Translations under genes and position numbers: made by a program | Part shown: in pieces, positions 47,213-59,552 of the stretch | Position numbering within the stretch: position 1 is the stretch's first letter | Layout of the letters: each line of letters begins with the position of its first letter | Notes under the pieces: model-generated | Seen by the model: the letters and a program-made list of their open reading frames with translations, nothing else | Told to the model about the DNA's origin: nothing | The model's database searches: none | Source of the DNA: Panax quinquefolius | Lineage: Eukaryota; Streptophyta; Magnoliopsida; Apiales; Araliaceae | Reading direction: 5' to 3' | Assembly: GCA_020205615.1 (NCBI GenBank) | Contig: CM035164.1 | Span: 121,454,307-121,518,306 of the forward strand | Length of the DNA: 64,000 nt

Positions 47213-48315
47213 TTATCCTTTATCTCATTTGATTGATTCTTTATATCATTATCCTCATGCTTATATTATGTTGAAAGTCATCTGTGGCCTGTAGATGGAC
47301 TTGGTATGATTATGACCAGGGATTGTTCGGTATAATCATAATCAGTAAATGAATACACAATTATCTTTGGTAGTAGTGCATGGATAATTTGTGGTCGTGA
47401 TACTAATGAATACACAATTATCTTTGGTAGTAGTATGGATAATTTGTGGTCGTGATACTTAATGAATACACAATTATCTTTGGTAGTAGTGCATGGATAA
47501 TTTGTGGTCGTGATACTAATGAATACACAATTATCTTTGGTAGTAGTGCATGGATAATTTGTGGTCGTGATACTAATGAATACACAATTATCTTTGGTAG
47601 TAGTGCATGGATAATTTATGGTCGTGATACTAATGAATACACACAATTATCTTTGGTAGTAGTGCATGGATAATTTGTGGTCGTCATACTAATGAATACA
47701 CAATTATCTTTGGTAGTAGTGCATGGATAATTTGTGGTCGTGATACTCTAATGAATACACAATTATCTTTGGTAGTAGTGCATGGATAATTTGTGGTCGT
47801 GATACTAATGAATACACGATTATCTTTGGTCAGTAGTGCATGGATAATTCATGGTCGTGATACTAATGAATATCCTCGGCCCAGAAGTGCGGGGATGATT
47901 CGATGATATGGATTAATTATTGAAATGAGTCTCAAAGAATGAAATATTAATTCATGGATGTGGTAAAAGTCATCTTTGGTCAGTAGTGCATTGATAGACT
48001 TGGTATGATTATGACCACGGATTATTCGGTATAATCATGATCAGTAATTGAAAACACGAATATCCTTAGCCAAGAAGTGCATGGATAATTCATGGTTGTG
48101 ATACTATTAAGTCGAAGTCTCAATATTATTGGTTTTATAGTTGTATATCTTTGGCTCAGAAGTGCAAAGATGAATTGTTAATGAATATCTTTGGTAGGAT
48201 TGCAAAAATGAATTTAATGTTTTCGACGATAAAGGTATTCAAAGTATCCTCACCTCTTTATCATATCAGTATCGCACCCTAATTTCGAGGGCTTAAATTC
48301 CATAAGGAGGGAGAT
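47213..48315 (+). mobile_element. gypsy internal 3' segment with minisatellite and polypurine tract
   Basis: It corresponds almost base for base to 53327-54371. It has a shared AT-rich start, the 57-bp array, the variant units around AGTGCATTGATAGACTTGG, a short pol-tail relic (TTTCGAGGGC..AATTCCATAAGGAGG) and a polypurine tract ending directly at the LTR at 48316. No intact coding sequence. Confidence 0.75.
47343..47880. repeat. 57-bp minisatellite, about nine copies
   Basis: Near-identical 57-bp units contain AATACACAATTATCTTTGG, a variable spot, AGTGCATGGATAATTTGTGG and TCGTGATAC. Because 57 is a multiple of three, reading frames stay open across it and give a meaningless 19-residue repeat. 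A sister array is at 53463-53935, and single copies occur in the LTR leaders. Confidence 0.95.
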
Positions 48316-49040
48316 TGTGAGACCCCGATTTTATCAATAAAGATTTAAATTTTGTCAAAATAATTTTTAATATTATGGTGTGAATTTGAGATAATATTAT
48401 AGTTGTGGGTAGTATTTATAAATTTTGCAAAGTATGCAAGTGGTTATATTATATTCGATTGGTCTGGGAATATTCTATTTAGCAGGAATATTCGCATAAC
48501 TACTCAATCATTGGTGGACCCTACAACATAATTATTGTTTGATTGAGAAAAATGACAAAAATATTTTATTGAAATAACGGCGGAAGTTTTACTGTGGTTC
48601 TTGTTGAACTACTCTCAGAGTAAAAGTACAAGAATACGTGTGGTTGCATAAGTAGCACACCGGTATTGATTATTGATGCTTATGTGAGAAGTCACTCAGT
48701 TTGATTCCATTATTGTCGATTAATAATATGAATTATTATAATGATAATGACGCTTTTGTTTTATTCGTATTATTAACGTAATAAAACGAAACATCTTTTA
48801 TATAAAATAGAATACTTTATTAAAGTTATTCTATAAATATAATATATTATATTTTATTATGCATAGTGTTGCATAGTGTTTTTGCATAGTATTGCATAAA
48901 GGTTCGCATAGTAAAATGTTTTTATATAAATAGAATATATTATATTTTATTTAAAAGATTTTTCTTTAAATATGGACCGTCAGATTAAAGTAAATCAATC
49001 TGACCGCTCATGGATTAGTTACTTATGCATTCCATTTTCC

Positions 49041-49049
49041 TATAAATAG
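49041..49049 (+). promoter_or_regulatory. LTR TATA box
   Basis: TATAAATAG lies 725 bp into the LTR, aligned with 32639-32647. About 1.65 kb of LTR lies downstream as transcribed leader. Confidence 0.6.
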
Positions 49050-49424
49050 AAGCTCATTCCTTCATTATTTTCTTACGAATTCATTGAAACTCCAGAGAGA
49101 AATTATAGAGAGAAGCTATAGAGAGAAAATTATAGAAAGAAGAAGAGTATTCTCGCTACTTCACTACTTCTATATTCAGGTTCTTTTACTGTAAGGGATA
49201 TTATTTGTTGTACTGTAAGGGTGTTATTCTTTCTTCTTGAAGAGAACTTCATTATTCCATTCATTATCATTCTGTTGGAATAACTTTTGTAAAAGTGGCA
49301 TACCCTATACATAACTTCGTATACGCCAGGCATACCCTATACTTGGTGAAATCCTTATGTTATTCCATTGCTTATTATTCATTGGAATAACTCAGATACG
49401 CTGATTTACCCTATACTTGGTGAC

Positions 49425-49700
49425 ATTCTTCTATTATTCTCATTGGAACATCCTCATCATGTGTTTTACACCCGACCGGTTCCGCTTTTATTATTCTGTT
49501 GGAACATCCATGCATGTGTGTTTTACACCCGACCGGTTCCGCCTCTTTATCATTCTCATTGGAATATCCTATCTCGTGTGTTTTTTACACCGGATCCGGT
49601 TCCATCTTTATTATTCTGTTGGAACATCCCGCTTGCATGTGAATTTCACCCGACTCGGTTCCGTTATTATTATTCTGTTGAATAACCTCGCTCACATGGC
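49425..49700. repeat. leader repeats of about 60 bp in the LTR
   Basis: Four to five imperfect units combine ATTCTGTTGGAACATCC, TGTGTGTTTTACACC and CCGGTTCCGCTTTTATTATT. Homologous unit sets lie at about 1840-2120, 29390-29700, 32870-33150, 39410-39640, 55505-55765 and, as a fragment, 59205-59420. Confidence 0.85.
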
Positions 49701-50748
49701 AATCCGCATGCATGGTGATTTCTTTTGTTATTCCATTCTTTATTATACCCAGTTGGTTAAAACTTTGACTTCTATACTCCATGAAATTAGTAGAATATCC
49801 TTGATATTTGCGTTTCATCCAAAGATCTTTTCATGGAAATATTCTTCCGATCATTATTGAATTTTACTCTACTGAAACAAAGATCATGTTGACAATTTGG
49901 ACGTTAATAATTCATGGATTAAATAATTCTTGAACTTGTTTTATTGAATTACTATGTCATTGTCATCATCCTCATGTTATATTATGTTATCTTTGCTTAC
50001 GTGCATAGATGAACTTAGTATGATTATGACCGAGGATCATTCTAAGATAATCATGACTTGATATAAATGATGTGACAAAAGTCCTCGATGGCTCATAATG
50101 CGTTGATGGATAGTTTTTGGTATGATTATGACCGGGGTGATTCTTATAGTCATGACCATTGATAATTTGATGAAAATCCTTGACCGTGGTACGTGGATGA
50201 TTAGATGTGGTGGTTTATTATTGTCGAGTCTCAATGATAAAAATTGATGAAAACCTTTTAAAACCTAAAAGATAGTAGACTTTATTCTCTACTTGACTCT
50301 TTTAATGGATTGCTTATTCCACCGCAGCTTAAACCGTTGTTCATTGTATTTTATCGGTTTAAACATCATTGAAGGCTAATGATAATTTATTCGCATTATC
50401 TTAGTCATAATATTTCTTCTTGGGCTAGTTGAGCTCACCCTTTCTTTTCACCGTTTCTTCGTGAAATGAGAACATAGTTTGGACGAGTCGGGGAACGAAG
50501 TAATGGTCCGGAGGATAACATTAGTAGTCCTCACTATTCTCGTGAAATAAAGGTGATAATAGTTGTAATGAGGACTCCTTTTGAGTTTGTATAATATCTA
50601 GTAGACAATATTTGTATTCAATCTCACGCTTTTTATGTCGTATTGCATACATGACGCTTATATTAGTAAGTTGTATTTGAATTTATGTACCATGTAAGTG
50701 GCGACCCAAGATGGGTGGCGACGATACCTAATTTTGGGGGCGCCAAAG

Positions 50749-50760
50749 TTGGTATCGAGC
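50749..50760 (+). other. gypsy primer binding site, first of two
   Basis: TTGGTATCGAGC is next to the LTR. A second primer-site-like text (TTAGTATCGAGCTTAGGG) occurs at about 50927-50944 and leads into the sequence that normally follows the primer site (compare 34291-34330). Confidence 0.75.
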
Positions 50761-51160
50761 CATAAGTGTGAAGAGCCCCGAGCCTCTCGCCGGTGACTTC
50801 TGTTGATGGGGAATGCACCGGCCGCACTCTCCGTAGGGGACGCCTGCCTTTTCGGTGTGGTGAGTCGATAGTACCAATGTGAGGTCTTGACACAAGTTGG
50901 TGTCCAGAGTCACATTAGTATCGAGCTTAGGGATATGATCCTGCTAAGAGGTGAGAATAGAACTAGGAGGGAGAGACGGAAATTCCTTCGCTAGTATGAC
51001 CTACCTAAGTTTATTTGGTATTTAATTGGCTCAATTCGGTGTATAGGGATAATATGTGATAAAGTTAATTAACCCCGTTTTGTGACAAGTGTTTGAGAAT
51101 GGCATCTGAAAATGCTTTGAGTTAAGCAATGAAGCACATGAGAGTGTTGATTCACTCAAA

Positions 51161-51450
51161 CAAAAGGTAACGACCAACAACACGATAATAATCATATCGG
51201 TGGCAACGGCCATCGAACAATGATAACCATCGTGGGGAAATTATCATGCTAAGAATGGTAACCACTTCCGGTGGTAATCACGGCAAAGATAATAGAAGTG
51301 GAAATTTCAAGAAGAGAAGGTCATTTAGCTCGATTTTGTCGTATAGTGAAGTCAAGTCCAGCTGGGATAGTGGCACCAAAGGCGATCTGGACAAAACAAA
51401 GTCGGTGGTTTCGGGAAGAGCGTTTTTCGTGACTTCTCAAAAAGTGGGTA
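51161..51450 (+). pseudogene. gag C-terminal remnant
   Basis: The sequence matches the Asn/His/Gly-rich linker of the gag at 35220-35400 and then jumps to the far side of the second zinc knuckle (compare 40655-40750). The gag core and both knuckles have been deleted. Confidence 0.75.
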
Positions 51451-53462
51451 ACTAACCCGAACGTTAGCACGGGTTAGTTAATTATAAATTCTTGCGAAGT
51501 TTATACCTTATTAGATACCTGTTCTACCCATTCTTTTATCTCTCTCTTCTTGCTCAACGCTTAAATTTGACTCGAGAAATTAGAATTTGATTTATCTATT
51601 GAAACTTCGTTGGGAGAAACCTTCGTTACCTCCACACTGCTTATTAATCTTGTTGTTTCAAATAAACACTTTCACGTTACTGTCGATCTTATCTCTTTGA
51701 AAATACTTGCCTTTGAGGTAATTTTTGAAAACAATTGATTAACTACTCATTATTCTTTTGTAAGGTTGTTAGCTTTCATATTCCTAACCAACCCGTTATA
51801 CTTAATTCAAAGTAACCAAATCCTAAAGTTAATCATTTGTATATCAAGCCATAAGTAAAGAGCCCGATCCTTTTGTTGTTGACTTCCTTGTGTGGAATGC
51901 ACCGCCGCCGACTTTCTTCAGAGGCGACGTCGTGATGAAGATGGCAAGTTGATAGGTTTCATTGTGAGGTGCTATCTAGGTTAAGGGATAGAAGTCACAG
52001 TTGGTATCAATGTGACATACTATCCAAGTCTTGGATGAGAGTCACAGTTTTGAATGATATTTCTATTATTAATAAATTTCCTGGCATATTCTTGAAGACT
52101 TCTTAGCCTACTTAGAACGTGAAATCGAATTTTGTATTGACCCCAGTACAAAAACCCATTTCTTAAACCCTCAAATATTTCTTCAACTAAAATGAACAGT
52201 TTACGTGGTTTATGATGAAAGTCATAATAAAAGCATTGGAATAATGAAAATCATGGGTATATGAAGTATTAGTAAGTTTTATGATGAGTTATGTTGGTTA
52301 GTATGTGAAAACATGAAAGTTTCTTAGAAATCACAAAGAGTTGAAAATCGATTTTGGTGAAAACGTAACATGAAATTCAATTAACTATATCTCTTATTAT
52401 ATTTTGAATTTTTGAATGTGGTCAAGTCCTAGAGTTAGATCTATGAGTTACCTAACTAATCCAAGTGGAATTATTGGAAAAGGTGTTGTAGATTTTTGTG
52501 GGGACTGATTTTAGCAAAGGAGGCCAAAGCTGTAAATTTCGAAAATGCTACTGCCCAGAAACTTTAAGGGCTGTTTCGCCACTTAAATTATGAGAAAAAA
52601 TTCTGGCCTTTTGGGACGTGAAGGTATATGGTATAAAGTATCTCCTGTCCAAAAATGAGCTCATTCTCGACTTAAAATGAGCAAGTTATGACTATTTCAA
52701 TATTTAGGTTTTTTCGATTTAAAAAGCTATAACCGAGTTCTATAACTCCAATGACCATGAAATTTAAACTAGAAGCTCACGTTAACATATGTAAGGTCCT
52801 GCCAAGATTTGGGAATTTTTGGAGTTAAACTTGAGGTAGATAATTTCTTAAGGAATTAATTAGAAATTGATTTTTAAAAATAGTAAATGAATTTTAAAAT
52901 TCCGAGAAAAATATATTTTCATTATGGGACTATATTATGCTAAATTCCAGAAAATAAATATTTTTGGGACTGATTTGGTATTTTTCATGAAAATAGTTTA
53001 GTTACTGAACATATGAGTTAAATATGTTATGTGAAGTAACAAAAGTTGAAAATAGGATTTTATGGCTAGAGAATCCTATATAGAGTATATGCATATTTTT
53101 GATGAGGATTTGATAATTGGTGATGATATTTTATGAGTATGACATTTTGAATGATTAAATGCATTATATGGCAAAAGCGTAAACAATTAAGATAAATTGT
53201 TTATAAATTTAAGAAGTGATTAAAATATTGTTATAATATTAATGATATTAGATTATGAGATTATTAAGTGATTGAAAACATGGGGATATTCTTGAATCCT
53301 GGATATATTATATTATAAATGTTTAATATTTATCCTTTATCTCATTTGATTGATTCTTTATATCATTATCCTCATGCTTATATTATGTTGAAAGTCATCT
53401 CATGGCTCGTAGATGGACTTGGTATGATTATGACCAGGGATTGTTCGGTATAATCATAACCG

Positions 53463-53935
53463 TAAATGAATACACAATTATCTTTGGCCATAGTGCATGG
53501 ATAATTTGTGGTCGTGATACTAATGAATACACAATTATCTTTGGTAGTAGTAGGCATGGATAATTTGTGGTCGTGATACTAATGAATACACAATTATCTT
53601 TGGTAGTAGTGCATGGATAATTTGTGGTCGTGATATCTAATGAATACACAATTATCTTTGGTAGTAGTGCATGGATAATTTGTGGTCGTGATACTAATGA
53701 ATACACAATTATCTTTGGTCGTAGTGCATGGATAATTTGTGGTCGTGATACTAATGAATACACAATTATCTTTGGTAGTAGTGCATGGATAATTTGTGGT
53801 CGTGATATTATCAATACACAATTATCTTTGGTAGTAGTGCATGGATAATTTGTGGTCGTGATATCTAATGAATACACAATTATCTTTGGCCAGTAGTGTA
53901 CATGGATAATTTGTGGTCGTGATACTTAATGAATA
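53463..53935. repeat. 57-bp minisatellite, second array, about eight copies
   Basis: Same unit as 47343-47880 with copy-specific differences. Most lie at the spot between CTTTGG and AGTGCATGG, where texts such as TAGT, CCAT, TCGT and CCAGT occur. Confidence 0.95.
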
Positions 53936-54371
53936 TCCTCGCCCAGTAGTGCGGGATGATTCGATGATATGGATTAATTATTGAAATGAGTCTCAAAATG
54001 AAATATTAATTCATGGATGTGGTAAAAGTCATCTTTTGGTCAGTAGTGCATTGATAGACTTGGTATGATTATGACCACGGATTATTCTAAGGTATAATCA
54101 CGACCAGTAATTGAAAACACGAATATCCTTAGCCAAGAAGGTGCATGGATAATTCATGGTTGTGATACTATTGTCGAGTCTCAATATTATTGGTTTTATA
54201 GTTGTATATCTTTGGCAGGTGCAAAGATGAATTGTTAATGAATATCTTTGGTAGGATTGCAAAAATGAATTTAATGTTTTCGACGATAAAGGTATTCAAA
54301 GTATCCTCACCTCTTTATCATATCGTACGTACCTCTAATTTCGAGGGCGAAATTCCATAAGGAGGGGAGAT

Positions 54372-56813
54372 TGTGAGACCCCATTTTTATCAATAAAGAT
54401 TTAAACTTTGTCAAAATAATTTTTAATATTATGGTGTGAATTTGAGATAATATTATAGTTGTGGGTAGTATTTATAAATTTTGCAAAGTATGCAAGTGGT
54501 TATATTATATTCGATTGGTCGGGAATATTCTTAGGTTTAGCGGGGAATATTCGCATAACTACTCAATCATTGGTGGACCCCACAACATAATTATTGTCGG
54601 ATTGAGAAAAACGACAAAAATATTTTATTGAAATAACGGCGGAAGTTTTACCGTGGTTACCGTTGAACTACTTTCAGTAGTAAAAGTACGATGAATACGT
54701 GTGGTTGCATAAGAAGACACACCACCTTATTGATTATCGATGCTTATGTGAGAAGTCACCATTTGATTCCATTATCATTTATTAATAATATGAATTATTA
54801 TAATGATAATGACGCTTTTGTTTTATTCAGATTATTAACGTAATAAAATGAAACATCTTTTATATAAAATAGAATACTTTATTAAAGTTATTCTATAAAT
54901 AGAATATATTATATTTTATTATGCATAGTGTTGCATAGTGTTTTTGCATAAGATTGTATAAAGTGTCTCGCGATAGTAAAATGTTTTTATATAAATAGAA
55001 TATATTATATTTTATTTAAAAGATTTTTTCTTTAAATATGGACCGTCGATTAAAGTAAATCAATCTGACCGCTTCATGGATTAGTTACTTATGCATTCCA
55101 TTTTCCTATAAATAAAGCTCATTCCTTCATTATTTTCTTACGAATTCATTGAAACTCTAGAGAGAGAAATTATAGAGAGAAGCTATAGAGAGAAAATTAT
55201 AGAAAGAAGAAGAGAGTATTCTCGCTACTTCACTACTTCTATATTCAGGTTTTTTTACTAGTAAGGGATATTATTTGTTGTACCTGTAAGTGGGTGTTAT
55301 TCTTTCTTCTTGAAGAGAACTTCATTATTCCATTCATTATCATTCTGCTGAATAACTCGTAAAAGTGGCATACCCTATACATAACCTTGTATACGCCAGA
55401 CACCCTATACTTGGTGAAATCCTTATGTTATTCCATTGCTTATTATTACATTGAATAACTCAGATACGCTGTTAATTTACCTATACTTGGTGACATTCTT
55501 CTATTATTCTCGCTGAACATCCTCGTCATGTGTTTTACACCGACCGGTTCCGCTTTTTATTATTCTGCTGGAACATCCTCGTCTGCATGTGTTTTACACC
55601 GACCGTTCCGCTCTTTATCATTCTCGCTGAATATCCTATCTCGTGTGTTTTACACCGGATCTGGTTCCATCTTTATTATTCTGCTGGAACATCCTCGCTT
55701 GCGTGTGAATTTCACCGACACTGGTTCCGTTATTATTATTACTGTTGAATAACTCGCTCATGCTAAGTACCGCATGCATGGAGATTTCTTTTGTTATTCC
55801 ATTCTTTATTATACCCAAATGGTTAAAACTTTGACTTCTATACTCCATGAAATTAGTAGAATATCCTTGATATTTGCGTTTCATCCAAAGATCTTTTCAT
55901 GGAAATATTCTTCCGATCATTATTGAATTTTACTCTACTAAACAAAGATCACGCCGACAATTTGGACGTTAATAATTCATGGATTAAATAATTCTTGAAC
56001 TTGTTTTATTGAATTACTATGTCATTGTCATCATCCTCATGTTATATTATGTTATCTTTGCTTACGCGTGCATAGATGAACTTAGTATGATTATGACCAG
56101 GATCATTCGGTATAATCATGACTTGATATAAATGATGTGACAAAAGTCCTCGGTGGCACAGAATGCGATGATGGATAGTTTTTGGTATGATTATGACCAG
56201 GGGGTGATTCGGTATAGTCATGACCATTGATAATTTGATGAAAATCCTCGACCGTGGTACGTGGATGATTAGATGTGGTGGTTTATTATTAAAATCGAGT
56301 CTCAAATGATAAAAATTGATGAAAACCTTTAAAACCTAAAAGATAGTAGACTTTATTCTCTACTTGACTTTTTAATGGATTGCTTATTCCGCTAGCTTAA
56401 ACCGGTTGTCCATTGTATTTTATCGCTTTAACATCTGTTGAAGGCTAATGATAATTTATTCTCGCATTATCTTAGTCATAATATTTCTTCTTGGGCTAGT
56501 TGAGCTCACCCTTTCTTTCACCGTTTTCTCTTCGTGAAATGAGAACATAGCCGGGACGAGCCGGGGAACGAAGTAATGGTCCGAGAGGATAGCATTAGTA
56601 GTCCTCACTATTCTCGTGAAATAGTGTGATAATAGTTGTAATGAGGACTCCTTTTGAGTTTGTATAATATCTAGTAGACAATATTTGTATTCAATCTCAC
56701 AGCTTTATGTCGATTGCATACCTACAATTATATTAAGTAAGTTGTATTTGAATTTATGTACCATGTAAGTGGCGACCCAAGATGGGTGACGATACCTAAT
56801 TTTGGGGGCGCCA
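54372..56813 (+). mobile_element. gypsy 3' LTR, family A
   Basis: It begins TGTGAGACCCC after a polypurine tract and ends GGGGGCGCCA, 2442 bp. It is a very close match to 48316-50745, apart from scattered short indels. At 56814 it passes directly into copia integrase sequence on the other strand (HTQNG block). No target duplication with the left end of the array is visible. Confidence 0.88.
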
Positions 56814-57146
56814 TATTAAGCCATTTTGTGTATGAATATGAGGAACTAATGCTCAATGGAAATTCCAATAGTCATACAAAAAATCATTAAAAGTCATTGA
56901 TGAAAATTCACCTCGTTATCAAGTCGAATTGACTTGATTGGATGATCCGAACGAGCCCGTAATTGATCATTTGAGCAAGAAGTTTTGAGAAGGCAAAATT
57001 TCGAGAAGAGAAGACAAACATGAGACCATCTAGTTGAAGCATCTATTAAAACTATGAAATATCGAAATGGGCCGAATAATGGGTGAATAGGTCCACAAAT
57101 GTCTCCTCAATTCTCTCTAGGAATTTTGGGGCTTCTTTATAAACTT

Positions 57147-57593
57147 TTACCGTGATGGTCGAACAATTAATTTTCCTCGAGAACACGCAGCACAAGAAAA
57201 TTCACTACTAGGAAAATACCTTTTATCTTTGAGAGGATGACCAGTAGAATTTTCAATAATACGATGCATCATAGAAGTACCTGGATGACCTAGTCTTTCA
57301 TGCCAAAGCATAAGTGATTTGGGATCTATGATTTTTGGAATCATAACAGTATGAGACTCAATTGCTCTAATTTTCATAGTATATAATCCAGAAGAAATTG
57401 AATGAAGTTTTTCTATGATATTCTTTTTTCCAGAAATAGTAGAAGTAATGAGAAGATATTCATTATCATTCTCATTGGTTGTTTCAATGTGAAAACCATT
57501 TAGTCGAATATCTTTAAAACTAAGCAAATTTCTTCTTGATTTACTAGAATATAGAGCATTTTTGATAAAAACTTGTGTCTCATTTGGTAGCAA
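57147..57593 (-). pseudogene. copia GAG-pre-integrase region
   Basis: A 148-codon open stretch with SRRNLLSFKDIRLNGFHIET and, later, LMLWHERLGHPGTSMMHRI and FSCAACSRGKL, the H-H-C-C zinc region before the integrase core. The upstream protease is not intact. It joins the integrase start at lower coordinates through a stop. Confidence 0.85.
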
Positions 57594-58384
57594 GAAACTA
57601 ACTTTTCCAAATCCTCGATTAAATTTGATGTGCCGAGATAGTTCCTACATTTCTCTTAGCTTTGATCAACAGTGAAAATATTTCTCACTTTGAAGGATTG
57701 TATGAGTTGTTGCCACCGTCTCGCTAAACATATATCCTCCATATCCATTAAAAAATGGGTGACACATATAAAAAACATAAATAAGAAAAGTTACATTTCA
57801 AATATAATTTTATTCATGAGAAACACATACCACATATAGAATGAAAATAATAATATTATACATGCAAGGTGTTTAATTAAAACAAGAAATTAAACGATAT
57901 CCCAAAAGATACTCTCAGAAGGTTCAGTAATATCATCAACCTTTTCCTCATTGTTGGTCATTGGTGAATCATTAACAATATTCAATTGATGATTAACAAA
58001 GTTTGTTTCTGCCTCCATTACTTTGTTCTTTTGAGACTCCTGGAATAAATTAGACAGATGCCTCGGCGTCATTTAGTCACGTGCACGCCACCAATGCCCA
58101 TTCATCCCACACCTAAAACAAACATCCGGTTTGTTCTTTTTTCTACATGTTGTATTTTCTTTATTTTACCCGACTCGAGACACTTGCCACTTCCGGTGGC
58201 CCTGAATTGTCGCGGCTCGAATTTGTTGTTACGATAACCTCGTTTATTCTTTCGTCCCCAAGGCTTCTTTTTATATGACCATCTATTGTCACGCTTATTC
58301 TACCGGAATGACGTCTTTGTTAATATCCCAAGAATGGGGTAGCACCCGCTTGGCAGTATTTGATGGTTTTTCAACAACAATTCA

Positions 58385-58804
58385 TTATTCTTTTTCTCGC
58401 AACAAGGAGGATGTACAACAATTCATTGAATTTTGTGAACTTACTCGTCTATATTGTTGTGACAGAATCATGTTGGTGGGATGAAAAGTTGAGAGCGTTT
58501 TCTCTAACATTTGGGATTCAGAAACTGGATCTCCGCACAAAGCCAAAGTAGAGGTTATTCTATAAACATTGGAACTATATTCCGTAATTGATTTGTAATC
58601 TTGTAACCTTAAATCAAGCCACTCAAATTTGGCATTAGGGAGAACAACCAATTTTTTGTGATCAAATCTTTCCTTCAGTTTCGTCCATAAAGACAAAGGA
58701 TCTTTGACTGTTAAATACTCAGTCTTTAATCCTTCATCAATATAGTGACGAAGAAAAATTATGGCTTTTGCATTTTGTGTCAAGTAATCAGATTTCTGAT
58801 TCAA
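58385..58804 (-). pseudogene. copia gag (UBN2-type)
   Basis: The frame has NAKAIIFLRHYIDEGLKTEYL, DPLSLWTKLKERFDHKKLV, EWLDLRLQDYKSITEYSSN and TLALCGDPVSESQMLEKTLS, typical of copia gag. It ends in a frameshift before the zinc-knuckle region. The true start lies upstream around 58850-58960 in another frame. Confidence 0.85.
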
Positions 58805-59119
58805 TGGTCTTTTTCTAACTCATTTGCACTAAGATGCAATTCTCGCATCAAGTGCCCAAGCCAAATAGTTGTCTCCGTATATTTTCAAAATAGAAAAATC
58901 TATTTTGCCAAGTTTGCCATCTATTCTGGGTTAAAACATAATTTTATTATTTATTAAAATAATAAATAATTGCATGTATGATATATATAAAAATAAACTA
59001 AATCACGACTTCATGTGGTAATCAAGTGCAAATATAAATATTCTTATATATATATATATATTTATTAGCATATTATCTTAGTAAAAAGAATATGCAATCG
59101 TTAATGTATATATACTATT

Positions 59120-59122
<3 letters not shown>

Positions 59123-59167
<45 letters not shown>
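59123..59167. repeat. AT dinucleotide microsatellite
   Basis: About 22 AT units, with a shorter run at 59049-59061. It lies just before the gypsy LTR fragment at 59205. Confidence 0.95.
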
Positions 59168-59171
<4 letters not shown>

Positions 59172-59204
59172 CTAAAATGGATCTTCACCGCCACGCAGAA
59201 TCTA

Positions 59205-59420
59205 CTTGTATGATCATTTCAATGTAATAATAACGACGGAACTGTGTCCTGTAAAACACACGCATGTGATATTCCAATGTAATAATAAATGCGGAATAAT
59301 AAATAATGGAACTAGTCGTGTGAAATTCACAATTGAGCGTGATATCCCGACAAGAATATTAATTGCGGAATAATAAATAAAAAGGTTCCCACCAAGTCTT
59401 GTAAGATTAACAAGGATAGA
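59205..59420. mobile_element. fragment of gypsy LTR leader repeats
   Basis: The text matches the reverse-oriented leader units (AATGTAATAATAACGACGGAAC, shortened here, and TGTAAAACACACGCATG). It has no LTR ends, so it is a small piece inserted or copied into the copia leader. Confidence 0.6.
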
Positions 59421-59552
59421 TGGTACCATTGTAAATAACAGAATTTAATGGCAATTATAAGAATAAAATTATATTATTGGTGGCACAGCCCAACCGGTAG
59501 TATAATAATAAATTGCAAGAATTTAATTTTATCGTCTCAGTTGGTTAGAGCT

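Larger units (their letters stand above)
48316..50745 (+). mobile_element. gypsy LTR, family A (shared by two internal regions)
   Basis: It begins TGTGAGACCCCG after a polypurine tract and ends GGGGGCGCCA before a primer site, 2430 bp. It is thus both the 3' LTR of the segment to its left and the 5' LTR of the element to its right. It has a TATA box at 49041 and leader units at about 49430-49690 with ACCCGACCGGTTCCGC-type cores. Confidence 0.88.
50761..54371 (+). mobile_element. internal region of a deleted, non-autonomous gypsy element
   Basis: Contents in order: an extra segment of about 165 bp beginning near the Arg-rich GAGCCCCGAGCC text, the gag leader, a gag remnant (about 51161-51450) lacking the main gag domain, a protease relic (about 51600-51850), the post-protease repeat (51848-52080), non-coding DNA to 53326, the 57-bp array, a short pol-tail relic and the polypurine tract. 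Reverse transcriptase and integrase are absent. It can move only with help from another element, if at all. Confidence 0.75.

Noticed and set aside
47278..47673. Open frames on both strands with a perfect 19-residue peptide repeat (also at 53428-53877)
   Set aside because: They arise because the 57-bp DNA unit is a multiple of three. No start context, domain or conservation supports a protein.
47343..47880. Regular array resembling a CRISPR
   Set aside because: There are no unique spacers: the whole 57-bp unit is conserved, and the setting is a plant retrotransposon.
50663..50913. Minus-strand frames rich in Arg and Pro
   Set aside because: Their length comes from the GC-rich segment next to the primer site. 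They cross the LTR border and have no domain.
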